Positions 8,724-19,168 of a DNA stretch of 38,038 nt are shown here, one piece after another. How positions within the stretch are numbered: the first letter of the stretch is position 1; every line of letters starts with the position of its first letter. Position numbers and translations under genes: made by a program. The stretch comes from Schlesneria sp. (lineage in GTDB: Bacteria > Planctomycetota > Planctomycetia > Planctomycetales > Planctomycetaceae), in the NCBI GenBank assembly GCA_028291515.1, contig JAQGHU010000036.1, forward strand, positions 1 to 38,038. The letters are read 5' to 3'. The notes below the pieces were generated by a model. That model had not been told where the DNA came from. It worked only from the letters and a program-made list of their open reading frames with translations, and did no database searches.

Positions 8724-9923
8724 TCAAGTCGTGTAGTCAGCGTTCAACTCGACATATTCCTTCGTCAGGTCGCACGTCCAGAACCGTACCGCACCTGATC
8801 CATGCTTCAGCGTCAGGTTGATCGTCACGTTCCGGTTGTCTCGCAAGCTACTGGAGACTTCTTTCGGATCGAACGCGACCGGTGCTCCGTCTTGATAGAG
8901 CAAGAAATCATTGACGACCAGCGACATGTCCTCTTCTTTCAGAGGAACGCCCGCATATCCTGCGGCAGAAACGATGCGGCCCCAGTTGGGGTCGGCTCCG
9001 CAGATCGCGGTTTTGACCAGGGGACTGTCGGCGATCGCCTTTGCGATGCGAAACGCTTCATCGCGATTGCGGCAACCGGTGACGTTCAGTTCCACAAAGT
9101 GATGAGCTCCCTCGGCATCGCGAATGATGTCGGTCGCCAGTTTCATCGCGACTTCATCGAGTGCCTTCTGAAAAGCGGCACGTTCGGCATCATTCGTGGG
9201 GCCGACGCCAGAGGCACCGTTCGCCAAAAGAATGACCGAGTCACTGGTACTCTCATGGCCGTCAACGCTGATACAGTTGAATGAGTCCGCGACGGCATGC
9301 TTCAATCCGCTGGCGGCCAGTTCAGGGGTGATCGCCGCGTCAGTCATGATCACACACAACATCGTGGCCATATTCGGAGCGATCATCGCCGCCCCTTTGC
9401 AGACGCCGCTGATCCGAGCCGTCTTTCCTCCGAGAGTCAGCGTAGCGGTCGCCTGCTTGGGAAAGGTATCCGTGGTCATCATGGCTCGCGCCGCGTTGTG
9501 GAACGATTCGGGCAATGAGGACAATTGCTTGGCCGCGGCAGGAATACCAGTTTCAAACTTCTCCATCGGCAAAAAGCGGCCGATGACACCCGTCGAACAA
9601 ACCAGCACATCTTCCGCGGAAGCACCAATCTGCTTGGCCAGCAGTCCCGTCATGGTCTTGGCGTCAGCAATCCCGCGTTCACCAGTCGCCGCATTCGAGT
9701 TGCCTGAATTCACGACCACCGCGCGAGCTGTCGATCGAGGCAATCGTTCTCGCGACACTTTCACCGGAGCGCCGCAGACCAGATTTGTCGTGAAGACACC
9801 CGCCGATGCGCAGGCGCGATCAGAAACATACAGCGCCAGATCGAGCTTTTGAGTATCTGGCTTCACACCGCAGTGAATGCCGACGGCAGAAAAACCTTGG
9901 GGGAGAGGAAGCAAGTCAGTCAT
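8724..9923 (-). CDS. argJ: bifunctional ornithine acetyltransferase / N-acetylglutamate synthase
   Basis: ArgJ (399 aa, normal length) moves acetyl from N-acetylornithine to glutamate, closing the acetyl cycle of arginine synthesis, and in bifunctional forms can also use acetyl-CoA. The self-cleavage site is intact: KGAAMIAPNMATML at about 176-189, with Thr187 the nucleophile that becomes the N-terminus of the beta chain. Other family blocks are AVGIHCGVK near the N-terminus, VNSGNSNAATG, GADPNWGRI and the C-terminal YVELNADYTT. It is transcribed after argC and the Uma2-family gene. No argB or argD is visible in the window. Confidence 0.97.
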   Translation of the reverse strand: MTDLLPLPQGFSAVGIHCGVKPDTQKLDLALYVSDRACASAGVFTTNLVCGAPVKVSRERLPRSTARAVVVNSGNSNAATGERGIADAKTMTGLLAKQIGASAEDVLVCSTGVIGRFLPMEKFETGIPAAAKQLSSLPESFHNAARAMMTTDTFPKQATATLTLGGKTARISGVCKGAAMIAPNMATMLCVIMTDAAITPELAASGLKHAVADSFNCISVDGHESTSDSVILLANGASGVGPTNDAERAAFQKALDEVAMKLATDIIRDAEGAHHFVELNVTGCRNRDEAFRIAKAIADSPLVKTAICGADPNWGRIVSAAGYAGVPLKEEDMSLVVNDFLLYQDGAPVAFDPKEVSSSLRDNRNVTINLTLKHGSGAVRFWTCDLTKEYVELNADYTT

Positions 9924-9967
9924 GAAGTCGGGGCCTGTGAGCGATTGTAATTGTGATTCGGAGCGAG

Positions 9968-10525
9968 TTACTCGAACAGTCCGCTCACGATGATTGAGAA
10001 ACCTGGCAAGATGTCAGGAAATGTGAGTTCATCATCGCGGTTCAGGATCGCTACTTCTCGATCGGCGGAAAGCAGGTGAACCCTCAGTGCTTCCGGGTCG
10101 ACAACTGCGACCGTCAAGACTCCTGCAGCAAGGTATTCCCCAGCTTTTTGAATAATGCCCTTCCAGCGGTCATCCGCAGAGCGGATCTCAACGACTAGCT
10201 CCGGTGCCGCAGGCCAGTACCCTTTTGGCAATGGCCCTTTGGGGATGCGTTGATAACTGTAAAACGCGACATCGGGGCCGCGTACAGTGTCTGGATCGCG
10301 TTCGGTTACTACACCAGCGTCACCGGTCACGACACGGCCAAGGTCGTGCTCTCGAACATAGTTCCCAAGCAGCGAGGTGATTGCTGCCATAAAGTAGCCG
10401 TGAGACGTATAGGGTCGATTCATCTCGACGATCCTCCCACGCACGAGCTCGGTATATGCCCCGCCATCGTCCAAGTGAAGGAATTCTTCAACAGTCAACA
10501 ATTTCGTTTCTAAAACCGTCGCCAT
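9968..10525 (-). CDS. Uma2 family (DUF820) putative endonuclease
   Basis: The 185-residue protein has the Uma2/DUF820 PD-(D/E)XK-like core: LTVEEFLHLDD at the start, YTELVRGRIVEM, then GPDVAFYS, PELVVEIRSADDR and a tail ending LPGFSIIVSGLF. ATG is preceded by GAGGA at suitable spacing. This family is expanded in cyanobacteria and planctomycetes; a nuclease fold is predicted but the biological role is not established. Here it sits between argC and argJ on the same strand, with gaps of about 76 and 44 bases. That suggests insertion into an arg operon rather than a role in arginine synthesis. Confidence 0.9.
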   Translation of the reverse strand: MATVLETKLLTVEEFLHLDDGGAYTELVRGRIVEMNRPYTSHGYFMAAITSLLGNYVREHDLGRVVTGDAGVVTERDPDTVRGPDVAFYSYQRIPKGPLPKGYWPAAPELVVEIRSADDRWKGIIQKAGEYLAAGVLTVAVVDPEALRVHLLSADREVAILNRDDELTFPDILPGFSIIVSGLFE

Positions 10526-10601
10526 TTTGTCGTCCTCAATGGCCAGATATCACATTCGAGGATTCGCAATTCTCGATCATACCGTCAGAGCCCATGAGTC
10601 A

Positions 10602-11624
10602 TCATCTTCCACACGGCAACAACCCCATTGTCTCAGGCAATCCGGCCATCAGGTTCAGGTTCTGAATCGCGACGCCCGATGCTCCCTTAATCAGATTATC
10701 GAGACACGAGATAATCAGCACCTTTCCTTTCACGATTCTCACAGTGATGTCGCAGAAGTTTGTGTAGGAGCTGTCCTTCGTCGCGGGCAGATGATCGACG
10801 ACTCGAATGAACGGCTTGCCCTCGTAGAACCGTCGGTACTCGGCCAGTAGTTCCGCTTGCGTCGCCGGTTTCTTCGGGGTTGCATAGATCGTCGCCAGGA
10901 TCCCGCGATCCATCGGGACCAGATGCGGTTGGAAGATCACTTCGACCGGCTGCGACGATGTCTGCGACAAAACCTGCTCGATTTCGGGCATATGACGATG
11001 CGTCCCCACGCCATAAGCCGAGAAACTCTCGTTGCATTCGGCGTAGAGGATGTTTTGCTTGGGAGTTCGTCCGGCCCCGCTCACGCCACTCTTGGCATCA
11101 ATGATGATGCCCGTCGGTTCGACGAAACCACCGCAAAGGGCAGGGGCTAAGCCCAGAATCGAAGCACTGGTGTAGCAACCAGGATTGGCGACGAGATCTG
11201 CGGCCTTGATCTTGTCGGCGTACAGTTCGGGCAGCCCATACGGGGTCGACCCCAGTCGCGTGGGGTCCGTGTGGACATGGCCATACCACTGCGCGTAAAC
11301 GGCGGGGTCAGTCAGTCGGTAATCGGCACTTAGGTCGATCACCTTACATCCGGCCGCCAGATATTCGGGGACGACAGCCATGCTGGCCGCGTGGGGCAGG
11401 GCGCAAAAGACGTATTCCGCTCGTTCGGCCACCTGAGTCGGTTTCAGGTCTTCACAGCGAATATCCAGTCGCCCGGTCAAACTGGGATGCACTGACGAGA
11501 TCGGGGGCGAACCTTCCTGGCGCGATGTCACCGCGGTGACCTTAGCTTCAGGGTGATTCACCAGAATCTTCAGTAGTTCGAGCGCGGTATAGCCGGTCGC
11601 TCCCAGAATTCCGACGGTAACCAT
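10602..11624 (-). CDS. argC: N-acetyl-gamma-glutamyl-phosphate reductase
   Basis: ArgC reduces N-acetylglutamyl phosphate to the semialdehyde with NADPH, the third step of arginine synthesis. The frame is open upstream to 11750, but the Met at 11624 matches the usual N-terminus: [20 protein letters not shown], with the Rossmann motif [10 protein letters not shown] at residues 8-17. The catalytic cysteine is C150 in [11 protein letters not shown], followed by [11 protein letters not shown], a family signature. The 340-residue length is normal. It heads a minus-strand unit with the Uma2-family gene and argJ downstream. Confidence 0.96.
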   Translation of the reverse strand: MVTVGILGATGYTALELLKILVNHPEAKVTAVTSRQEGSPPISSVHPSLTGRLDIRCEDLKPTQVAERAEYVFCALPHAASMAVVPEYLAAGCKVIDLSADYRLTDPAVYAQWYGHVHTDPTRLGSTPYGLPELYADKIKAADLVANPGCYTSASILGLAPALCGGFVEPTGIIIDAKSGVSGAGRTPKQNILYAECNESFSAYGVGTHRHMPEIEQVLSQTSSQPVEVIFQPHLVPMDRGILATIYATPKKPATQAELLAEYRRFYEGKPFIRVVDHLPATKDSSYTNFCDITVRIVKGKVLIISCLDNLIKGASGVAIQNLNLMAGLPETMGLLPCGR

Positions 11625-11999
11625 AAGTGGGCGAAGCCTTTCAAGTTCTCGCAAATAGTGGCTTGGGCATTCTTGCGGGTGAACTCGGCTCAAACAAGGT
11701 CGAAGTTCCGCAGGGATTCCGTTTTGAAGCGAGACAGACCGCAGGGACAATCCCCGCCCGACTCGGGTTCACTGCGGCTCGCCGTGCAGTCGGTTTATGA
11801 CGATTGCGAAATCTGAGCCACTGGGCCAGCGGAATAGGTGTTTGGTCCGCGACACCCTATTTTCGCGTGGATTGCATTTCGCACTCTAAACATCAGAATA
11901 CTGGCTCACTTCGGCGGCGACTTCGGTTCTGCCCGAGCGATCCGAACACATTGATCAATCAAGACTTTCTGCATCCGCACCTTGGAGATTCCAGACATT
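11625..11999. other. intergenic region between divergent argC and cupin gene
   Basis: 375 bases hold no supported gene. It should contain divergent promoters. An imperfect hairpin (AATAGGTGT ... ACACCCTATT, about 11833-11861) followed by TTTT can be seen. No clear operator was recognised; an ARG-box search was not possible by eye. Confidence 0.4.
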
Positions 12000-13265
12000 A
12001 TGGCGAACGTGGCGAAGCTGGCAGCCGATGCTCTGACCGCTGGAAACGGTCTTCTGCGACTTGCACCAACGTGGGTCCCTCGTTCGTTCCTGCAACCCGG
12101 GAAGCGTTTGAAGCTGCATCCCGCCGATTACTACGCCTTGGGAACTCATCGCGGCGGGATCGATGAACGCTGGTTTGGTTCCACGACCTTCGCGATGAAC
12201 GACAACCGAGCCGCTGACGAAGGGCTCAGCTATGTCGTCTTTGGTAAAGAGCGATTCACGCTGAAGGATGCTGTCGAAGAATTGGGTGCCGATATCGTCG
12301 GTGGTCCAATCTGGAAGAAGTACAAAAAATGGCCTGTTTATTCGAAGTTCTTCGACAACATGGGCCCCATTCCTCATCACATGCACCAGAACGACAAGCA
12401 GGCCAAGCTGGTCGGTCAGGAAGGGAAGCCCGAGTCCTACTATTTCCCGCCACAGATGAACCAGATCGGCAACAATTTCCCCTACACCTTCATGGGATTT
12501 GAGCCCGGCACGACCAAACAGAACGTCATCGACGCGCTCGCTCGCTGGAATGACGGCGATAACGGGATCCTCGATCTCTCGAAAGCCTATCGCCTCAAAC
12601 CCGGAACCGGCTGGCTGATTCCTCCTTGCGTGCTGCACGCTCCAGGAAGTCTGGTCACCTACGAACCTCAATGGGGTTCCGACGTGTTCGGCATGTATCA
12701 GTCCATGGTCGAAGGCCGCGCTGTCCCGCGGGCTCTGTTGACCAAGGACTTCCCAGAGAAAAAGCATGACGACCTGGAATACCTCGTCGACGCGTTGGAC
12801 TGGGAAAAGAACATCGATCCGAACTTCAAGGACAACAATTACGTCGAACCGATCAATATCGGTGAAACGTCGGCCCAGGGTTACCAGGATCGCTGGATCG
12901 TTTACGGTCGCTTCGACGGGAAGCAACTCTTTTCAGCCAAAGAACTTACCGTCATGCCCGGTGCGAAGTGCGTCATCAAGGATAGTGCTGCGTCGGGCTG
13001 GATCACAACTCAGGGCAGCGGCCGCATCGGCAATATGAAGTTGCAGTCGCCAGTCATGATTCGCTTCGGCGCGATGACTGAAGACGAGGTCTTCATTAGC
13101 CAGAAGGCGGCAGCCGAAGGGGTCGAAGTCGAAAACACCGGCACCGAACCTCTGGTTGGGCTGCGTTACTTCGGTCCCGACGCATTCCCCGATGCCGAGA
13201 TGCCAAACATCGGCGACCACAAGAAGTTCGCCGTGTCTGCACCTGCCAAGAAAAAGAAGAAGTAA
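12000..13265 (+). CDS. cupin protein, mannose-6-phosphate isomerase-like (421 aa)
   Basis: ATG at 12000 is preferred to the TTG at 11982; GGAG lies 12 bases upstream, slightly long. Around residues 120-216 lie the pieces of a metal-binding cupin: PIPHHMHQND (His126, 127, 129), a KPESYYF glutamate at about 145, and LIPPCVLHAPGSLV (His213). These resemble the zinc site of type I phosphomannose isomerases, though overall similarity is not close enough to name a substrate. The C-terminal half carries a second cupin-like beta domain and ends in a lysine tail. It is the first of three sugar-enzyme genes on this strand, separated from the second by a terminator-like hairpin. Confidence 0.75.
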   Translation: MANVAKLAADALTAGNGLLRLAPTWVPRSFLQPGKRLKLHPADYYALGTHRGGIDERWFGSTTFAMNDNRAADEGLSYVVFGKERFTLKDAVEELGADIVGGPIWKKYKKWPVYSKFFDNMGPIPHHMHQNDKQAKLVGQEGKPESYYFPPQMNQIGNNFPYTFMGFEPGTTKQNVIDALARWNDGDNGILDLSKAYRLKPGTGWLIPPCVLHAPGSLVTYEPQWGSDVFGMYQSMVEGRAVPRALLTKDFPEKKHDDLEYLVDALDWEKNIDPNFKDNNYVEPINIGETSAQGYQDRWIVYGRFDGKQLFSAKELTVMPGAKCVIKDSAASGWITTQGSGRIGNMKLQSPVMIRFGAMTEDEVFISQKAAAEGVEVENTGTEPLVGLRYFGPDAFPDAEMPNIGDHKKFAVSAPAKKKKK

Positions 13266-13286
13266 GACCCATTCCGTCCAGTCGCG

Positions 13287-13321
13287 ACCCTGAATCAGCG
13301 TTGCCGTTGATTCAGGGTTTT
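13287..13321 (+). terminator. intrinsic terminator after the cupin gene
   Basis: An 11-bp perfect stem (ACCCTGAATCA / TGATTCAGGGT, 10-base loop) is followed by TTTT. It lies 22 bases past the stop codon and 60 bases before the next start, so the sugar cluster is probably not one simple operon. Confidence 0.8.
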
Positions 13322-13379
13322 GCGACTTGTACCAGCGACAAATCTCATCGGCTTCGAGTTTTCATCTGGGGATCTCAAC

Positions 13380-14405
13380 ATGTCGAACGCATATCCAAAG
13401 CTTCATAACGCCATGTGGCCAGGTCTGGTCGGCAAGGGATCTCCAGGGGCAGAACCGTTCATCGCGCTTGATCGAATGCTCGAACTGACCACCGCAGCCA
13501 GCGTGAACGGTCAGAAGTTTGACGGGGTGGATCTGTTCCTCTTCGCTCCCCACATCGAAATTGATCTCAGCGACGATGACGTGAAGCGAATCGCCGACAA
13601 GATCGCCGGCAAGGGCTTGGCTGTCGGTTCGGTGGTCGCCCCTGTCTGGCCAGGAACAGTCGGCGACAGCTCCATGGGAACACCTGAACAACGAGCGAAG
13701 TTCGTGCTCGCCGTGAAGAAGGCCTGCCGGATTGCGAAGATCCTGAACAGCCACGGCGTCCGCAAGTACGGCGTGATTCGCATCGACGCTGCCGAAGGCC
13801 CTAGCCATTGGACGAGCGATCCTGCCGGAAACACGAAGAAGATTGCCGCCACTTTCCGTGAAGCGGCGATTGTCGCAGCAGGGAACGGCGAGCGATTGGC
13901 TGCCGAAGGCGAAATCTGCTGGGCCGGCATGCACTCCTGGAAGAACATGGTCGATCTGCTCGAGCATGTGGATATGCCGGGAACGGTCGGATTCCAGGCG
14001 GACTTGGCTCATACCTATCTCTATCTGATGGGATACAACGCTCCCGAGCATGCTCTGCTGAAAGAAGGCTATTCTCAAGCAGAATTTGAAGCCGCTTACA
14101 CGAAGATGACCGACGCTTTGCGACCTTGGACGATCGACTTCCACGTCGCTCAGAACGATGGAACTGTTCACGGATCGGGCACGCACGACAAGACCGGACG
14201 CCACTGTCTGGCCGACGATCCTAAGGGCAAGCTGGACATCACCAAGTCGGCGGGTTACTGGCTGAAGGGGGCTGTCGATCGCGGCATCCATCACATCTGC
14301 TGGGACGGCTGCATGTTCTCCAACACGACGTTGGAAGACCCCAAGACGTGGAATACGATTCTGGGTGCCATGATCAAAGTTCGCGACGCCCACGGCTGGA
14401 ATTGA
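13380..14405 (+). CDS. sugar phosphate isomerase/epimerase, TIM barrel (341 aa)
   Basis: ATG at 13380 follows GGGGA with 7 bases spacing. The chain fits the AP-endonuclease-2/xylose-isomerase-like TIM barrel, with likely metal ligands around E176/E178 ([13 protein letters not shown]), D208-H211 ([11 protein letters not shown]), H254 ([11 protein letters not shown]) and a late acidic segment ([10 protein letters not shown]). The family includes sugar epimerases, inosose dehydratases and related enzymes; the exact substrate cannot be read from sequence. It is flanked by a cupin and a Gfo/Idh/MocA oxidoreductase, the typical company of sugar or cyclitol degradation enzymes. Confidence 0.85.
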   Translation: MSNAYPKLHNAMWPGLVGKGSPGAEPFIALDRMLELTTAASVNGQKFDGVDLFLFAPHIEIDLSDDDVKRIADKIAGKGLAVGSVVAPVWPGTVGDSSMGTPEQRAKFVLAVKKACRIAKILNSHGVRKYGVIRIDAAEGPSHWTSDPAGNTKKIAATFREAAIVAAGNGERLAAEGEICWAGMHSWKNMVDLLEHVDMPGTVGFQADLAHTYLYLMGYNAPEHALLKEGYSQAEFEAAYTKMTDALRPWTIDFHVAQNDGTVHGSGTHDKTGRHCLADDPKGKLDITKSAGYWLKGAVDRGIHHICWDGCMFSNTTLEDPKTWNTILGAMIKVRDAHGWN

Positions 14406-14488
14406 TTTGATTGTCTTTCTCAACCGGCGGGCTGACGACCGGCTCTGAATTTCATCGAGACATTTGTTTTTGACACTGAGGATCATCA

Positions 14489-15625
<1,137 letters not shown>

Positions 15626-15641
15626 TATTTCCGTCTGATTT

Positions 15642-15650
15642 TGCTATACT
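15642..15650 (+). promoter_or_regulatory. putative extended -10 promoter of greA
   Basis: TGC-TATACT is an extended -10 element; no good -35 is seen. Initiation about 7 bases later (~15657) would produce a short leader containing the hairpin at 15670-15706 before reaching greA. Confidence 0.45.
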
Positions 15651-15669
15651 TCTCGTGACAATCAGAGAG

Positions 15670-15706
15670 CACGGGCGATCCGTCAAATCGCCCGTGTTCG
15701 TTTTTT
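15670..15706 (+). terminator. intrinsic terminator upstream of greA, possible leader attenuator
   Basis: A 10-bp GC-rich stem (CACGGGCGAT / ATCGCCCGTG, 7-base loop) is followed by TTCG and six T. It is 44 bases past the oxidoreductase stop, so the simple reading is that it ends the sugar cluster. The extended -10 lies between that stop and the stem, so the same hairpin could also stop transcripts in the greA leader. Confidence 0.85.
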
Positions 15707-15769
15707 GCCTGTTCAAAATCGCCGGACTGAATACGCGCCGTTGCCGGCGGTCGTGATGAGGAACTCAAA

Positions 15770-16249
15770 ATGGAACATCAACCAATTTCCCGCGAAGGCT
15801 ACGATAAACTCCGAGAAGAAATTCGCCATATGGAGGATATCGAAATGCCCAAGATCTCTCAGGCGATTGCCGATGCACGCGCCGAGGGCGATCTGCGCGA
15901 GAATGCTGAGTATCACGCCCAGCGCGAAGCGCAAGGGATGACGCAGGCCAAGATCAACCAGCTCAAGACGAAGTTGGCCAACTGCTACATCGTCGATAAG
16001 TCGACCCTGCCCAAGGGGGTCGTCACGTTCGGGTCGCGAGTCACGGTGAAAGACCTGAGCGACGGTGCCATCGAACACTACGAATTCGTAGGTCCGGGCG
16101 AAGAGGATTACAGCGGCGATGTCATGAAAATCCTGACGACCAGCCCGCTGGCGACCGGAATGATGAACAAAAAGGTCGGTGACAGTGTCGAAGTCACTGT
16201 TCCACGAGGGATCCTGCGATACGAGATCACCGCGATTGGCGGCGACTGA
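15770..16249 (+). CDS. greA: transcription elongation factor GreA
   Basis: GreA (159 aa, normal length) enters the RNA polymerase secondary channel and stimulates cleavage of backtracked RNA. The N-terminal coiled coil (residues ~10-75) carries the acidic tip at its bend: [15 protein letters not shown], with D41 and E44 at the same numbers as the catalytic pair in E. coli. The C-terminal FKBP-like domain has the usual GSRVTVKDL and [18 protein letters not shown] blocks. It lies after a terminator and before a large hairpin that separates it from proA. Confidence 0.97.
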   Translation: MEHQPISREGYDKLREEIRHMEDIEMPKISQAIADARAEGDLRENAEYHAQREAQGMTQAKINQLKTKLANCYIVDKSTLPKGVVTFGSRVTVKDLSDGAIEHYEFVGPGEEDYSGDVMKILTTSPLATGMMNKKVGDSVEVTVPRGILRYEITAIGGD

Positions 16250-16255
16250 TGCGTT

Positions 16256-16331
16256 GACCGTGCGGGCATCGCCCCGCGCGTCGTCAGTTGATAGTCGCGT
16301 AAATCACGCACGGGGCGATGCCCGCGCGGTT
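16256..16331. repeat. large palindromic element between greA and proA
   Basis: Perfect 15-base arms, GCGGGCATCGCCCCG at 16262-16276 and its complement at 16311-16325, extend outward with two wobble pairs to about 20 bp; the loop is 34 bases. No T-run follows. It could be a REP-like element or a weak terminator. It ends 18 bases before the proA start codon, so it would lie in the leader of a transcript that reads through. Confidence 0.8.
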
Positions 16332-16349
16332 CAACGAAGAAGCCCGCAA

Positions 16350-17609
16350 ATGTCGTCTTGGACGGCCTACGCTCAACAATTTGCCACTCAAGCTCGCGAT
16401 GCGTCGCGAAAGCTGGCGACGATTACTGGTGCTCAGAAGATCGATTGGCTGCACCGCACGGCCGATGCCCTGATCGCTCGATCAAGCGAGATTCTCGCTG
16501 AAAACGAGCGAGATCTCGCCAAAGCCCCCGAATACGGGCTGACCAACGCCGAGATCGACCGCCTGCGACTGACCACATCTCGTTTGCAGAGCATGGCCGG
16601 TGCGCTGCGTGAAGTGGCTCTCTTACCCGATCCGATCGGCGAAACAATCGAATCCACGGTTCGACCGAACGGACTACGAGTCAGTCGCGTTCGCGTACCG
16701 CTCGGCGTCGTGTTCTTCATCTTCGAATCCCGCCCCAACGTCACGATCGATGCCGCCTCGCTTTGTGTGAAGAGCGGCAACGCCGTGATCCTGCGTGGTG
16801 GCAAAGAAGCGTTGCACAGCAACCTGGCGCTGCATCGAGTCATCCGCGATTCGCTGCAACAAACTGGCTTGCCCGAGCATGCTGTCCAGTTGGTCGATAC
16901 CACTGAACGTGATGTTGTCGGTGAGTTGCTCAAGCTGGGTGACAAGATCGATGTCACGATTCCGCGCGGTGGCAAATCGCTGATCCAGCGCGTCGCCAGC
17001 GAAGCGACGATGCCGGTGATCAAGCATTTTGACGGCATCTGTCACGTCTATGTCGATCAGTCGGCCGACTTCGAGATGGCCCTCGAGATCCTGCAAAACA
17101 GCAAGTGTCAGCGGCCGGGTGTGTGCAACGCGGCCGAGTGTTTGCTGGTCCATTCTGCCATCGCTGACCAGTTCCTGCCGAAGGCTGCCGCGATGCTCAA
17201 GGGTGCTGGTGTGGCCGTCCGCGGATGTGAACGAACGCGGCATTTGATTCCCTGGGCGACAGCGGCCACCGACGAAGATTACCGAACCGAATATCTGGAT
17301 CTAATCCTCTCGTGCCGCGTGGTTGATAAGATTGATGATGCGATCGAGCACATCGATCGGTATGGTTCTCATCATACGGAAACGATCATTACGAACGACC
17401 TGTCGTCCGCAGATCGGTTCCTGTTGGAAGTCGATTCGGCCGGAGTGATGGTCAATGCCAGTACACGGTTTAATGATGGTGGCGAACTGGGATTAGGTGC
17501 CGAGATCGGAATCAGCACTGACAAGTTTCACGCACGCGGCCCCTGCGGCTTGCGTGAATTGACGAGTTACAAGTGGATCGTTCGAGGCAGCGGGCAAATC
17601 CGGAAATAG
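16350..17609 (+). CDS. proA: gamma-glutamyl phosphate reductase
   Basis: ProA (419 aa) reduces gamma-glutamyl phosphate with NADPH to glutamate semialdehyde, the second step of proline synthesis. An aldehyde-dehydrogenase fold is evident: [16 protein letters not shown] at about 119-134, [11 protein letters not shown] ~148, the IPRGGKSLI block ~204, and the catalytic cysteine C259 in [10 protein letters not shown]. The frame is open further upstream, but that part reads through the greA end and the palindrome, and ATG at 16350 matches the family N-terminus. proB is not in the window. fliM follows 50 bases downstream. Confidence 0.97.
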   Translation: MSSWTAYAQQFATQARDASRKLATITGAQKIDWLHRTADALIARSSEILAENERDLAKAPEYGLTNAEIDRLRLTTSRLQSMAGALREVALLPDPIGETIESTVRPNGLRVSRVRVPLGVVFFIFESRPNVTIDAASLCVKSGNAVILRGGKEALHSNLALHRVIRDSLQQTGLPEHAVQLVDTTERDVVGELLKLGDKIDVTIPRGGKSLIQRVASEATMPVIKHFDGICHVYVDQSADFEMALEILQNSKCQRPGVCNAAECLLVHSAIADQFLPKAAAMLKGAGVAVRGCERTRHLIPWATAATDEDYRTEYLDLILSCRVVDKIDDAIEHIDRYGSHHTETIITNDLSSADRFLLEVDSAGVMVNASTRFNDGGELGLGAEIGISTDKFHARGPCGLRELTSYKWIVRGSGQIRK

Positions 17610-17659
17610 TCGGTCTGTTTGCGAGAACTTCATAGCCAACCCACACGGAAGGATCAGGG

Positions 17660-18610
17660 ATGGGCGAGATTCTCAGTCGAGCTGAAGTCGATGCGATCCT
17701 GTCGGCGATCGAACCTTCGCGATCGACCGCCCGGGCCACAGCGAGCATGGACGCTGTCGATGTCGCCGCGTGGGAGCGACACGATGTCACGCGACCAATT
17801 GCACTCCAAGGGCGAGCGTTGAAGATCGCTCAAGCGCTGCATGAAGGGATCTGCCAGCACTGGGTGACAGGACTCAAAAGCCTGCTGCAGTCGAATGTCG
17901 AAGTCCGGTCGGTCGGTGCCTGCCAATCTGCGGTCGCCGAGTTTCTGGCCTCATTGCAGTCGCCGCATGTGACCTGTCAGGTCAGTCACACTTCTTCGGC
18001 AGCCGAATCATTGCTGATTTGGAGCGATCAACTCGTTCAACTGCTGATTGCACGATTGCTCGGGGGAACGGTCGACGGAGCAGGGGAGTCTCGGGTTCAT
18101 TTGATGACCAATATCGAACTCCGTTTGCTTGGTCGATTGAATGAAGCTGTGCTGCGTGAACTATCCGCTTTGTTGAACGACACGTTGACCGTTTCAGCGG
18201 TGATGCAACAGGTCTCTTTGGTTCCGGCCAGCATCGCGGCGTTCTCCTGCATCTGGTTCAGCTTCGAGTTAACAGCATCAGGAAACACTGGCCTGATTCA
18301 CTTGGGGATTCCGGCAGCGAGCGTCGGTTTGAACAAGCCTGCCAATGAAACTATCGTGAGCGGGGTAACTCCCGCCACAGTTCCCACTGGCATTCAGCAG
18401 GTGACGGTTCAAGTCGCAGCCAACCTCGCCTCGTTGAAGGTCAAAGCCAGCGACCTTGCTGCGCTTCAAGTCGGCGATATCGTCATGACGGATCAGGCCC
18501 CGAATGATGGCGTCTCACTGCAATTGGGAGATCAAGTCGTCTGCCACGCCACGATTGGAACTCATTTGGGGCGAAAAGCACTGCGATTGATCGAGCCCCC
18601 AAACCATTGA
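17660..18610 (+). CDS. fliM: flagellar motor switch protein FliM family
   Basis: FliM forms the middle of the flagellar C-ring and binds CheY-P. The very N-terminus has the short CheY-binding helix (ILSRAEVDAILSAIE, compare LSQ-E-D-LL in classical FliM). The middle domain (about 40-225) is CheC-like in position and length, and the C-terminal ~70 residues (VTVQVAANLASLKVKASDLAALQVGDIV...) are a FliN/SpoA domain. The length of 316 is a little short but normal. No other flagellar gene is in the window; it sits after proA. The family call is firm; the paralogue (FliM versus a FliM-like protein) is less certain. Confidence 0.85.
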   Translation: MGEILSRAEVDAILSAIEPSRSTARATASMDAVDVAAWERHDVTRPIALQGRALKIAQALHEGICQHWVTGLKSLLQSNVEVRSVGACQSAVAEFLASLQSPHVTCQVSHTSSAAESLLIWSDQLVQLLIARLLGGTVDGAGESRVHLMTNIELRLLGRLNEAVLRELSALLNDTLTVSAVMQQVSLVPASIAAFSCIWFSFELTASGNTGLIHLGIPAASVGLNKPANETIVSGVTPATVPTGIQQVTVQVAANLASLKVKASDLAALQVGDIVMTDQAPNDGVSLQLGDQVVCHATIGTHLGRKALRLIEPPNH

Positions 18611-18867
18611 TGTGGCTTGTCATGAACCGTTACGTTCTAGCTTTGTTGGCGGCACTGTTGGTCTCGATCGCAGGCGCAATTCAGTTTGCTTCAGTCGATT
18701 TTGTTTGTGATCTTGCGGGTTACTGCGGCTGCTCGTATGACTCGGACCAAGATGGCAGCGTCCGTTCCTGCAACGTCACTGTCGGATGGTTCGAGCTTTA
18801 TGTCTGTGGCAATGACACAGGTGAAATCGATAGGGTTTCGATCCAGAAATCATCGGCGTCGAGATAG
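18610..18867 (+). CDS. small exported Cys-containing protein (about 85 aa)
   Basis: The ATG overlaps the fliM stop as TGATG, so translation is probably coupled; a second in-frame ATG at 18622 is equally possible. The N-terminus (NRYVLALLAALLVSIAGAI) is a signal peptide or membrane anchor, followed by a short region with five cysteines (VCDLAGYCGCSYD, SCN, VCG) and acidic patches. I recognise no family. The cysteines suggest disulphides outside the cytoplasm. There is no evidence of a flagellar role beyond position. Confidence 0.5.
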   Translation: MWLVMNRYVLALLAALLVSIAGAIQFASVDFVCDLAGYCGCSYDSDQDGSVRSCNVTVGWFELYVCGNDTGEIDRVSIQKSSASR

Positions 18868-19168
18868 TCGAGCTTTGACTGGGGCAACTGTGACCTTCTC
18901 ACGCCGATTCTGTGGCAATTTCGGCGGAAAATGCAGATTCTCACACTTTCCGGACGTCAATTTCTGGACATCGCCGAATTCCCAATCCCGAAGACTTGCC
19001 TGAATCGGTTGTGAATAGTGCCAAGTCCTTGACGGAACGACGTTTCCGGGCTAATACTATTCGCCCATGTCGAGTATTCTGGCCGATAGTATCCCCAAAC
19101 GGTACGAGCCACCGGATTTTGGGACGTGGGGCCGCTAGTTAACTATTCCTTTCCTGGAGTTGCCTGCA
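18868..19168. other. infC upstream region
   Basis: About 300 bases with no gene supported. The useful content is a sigma70-like promoter at 19029-19060, giving an infC leader of about 100 bases. Confidence 0.5.
19029..19060 (+). promoter_or_regulatory. predicted promoter of infC
   Basis: TTGACG (19029-19034), 17 bases, then TAATACTAT (19052-19060). A near-identical TAATACTATTC block lies upstream of the tRNA pair on the other strand, which supports it as a housekeeping promoter type here. Confidence 0.6.

Noticed and set aside
11955-12926. Long open frame (323 aa) on the minus strand over the cupin gene
   Set aside because: It mirrors the cupin gene's codon pattern on the other strand; the cupin frame has signature motifs and a start near a ribosome site.
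15642-15706. Riboswitch upstream of greA
   Set aside because: Only a simple terminator hairpin is seen; no known aptamer fold could be recognised.
19160-19162. TTG start for infC
   Set aside because: It touches the ribosome site directly with no spacing; ATC at 19169 fits better, though the difference is only three codons.
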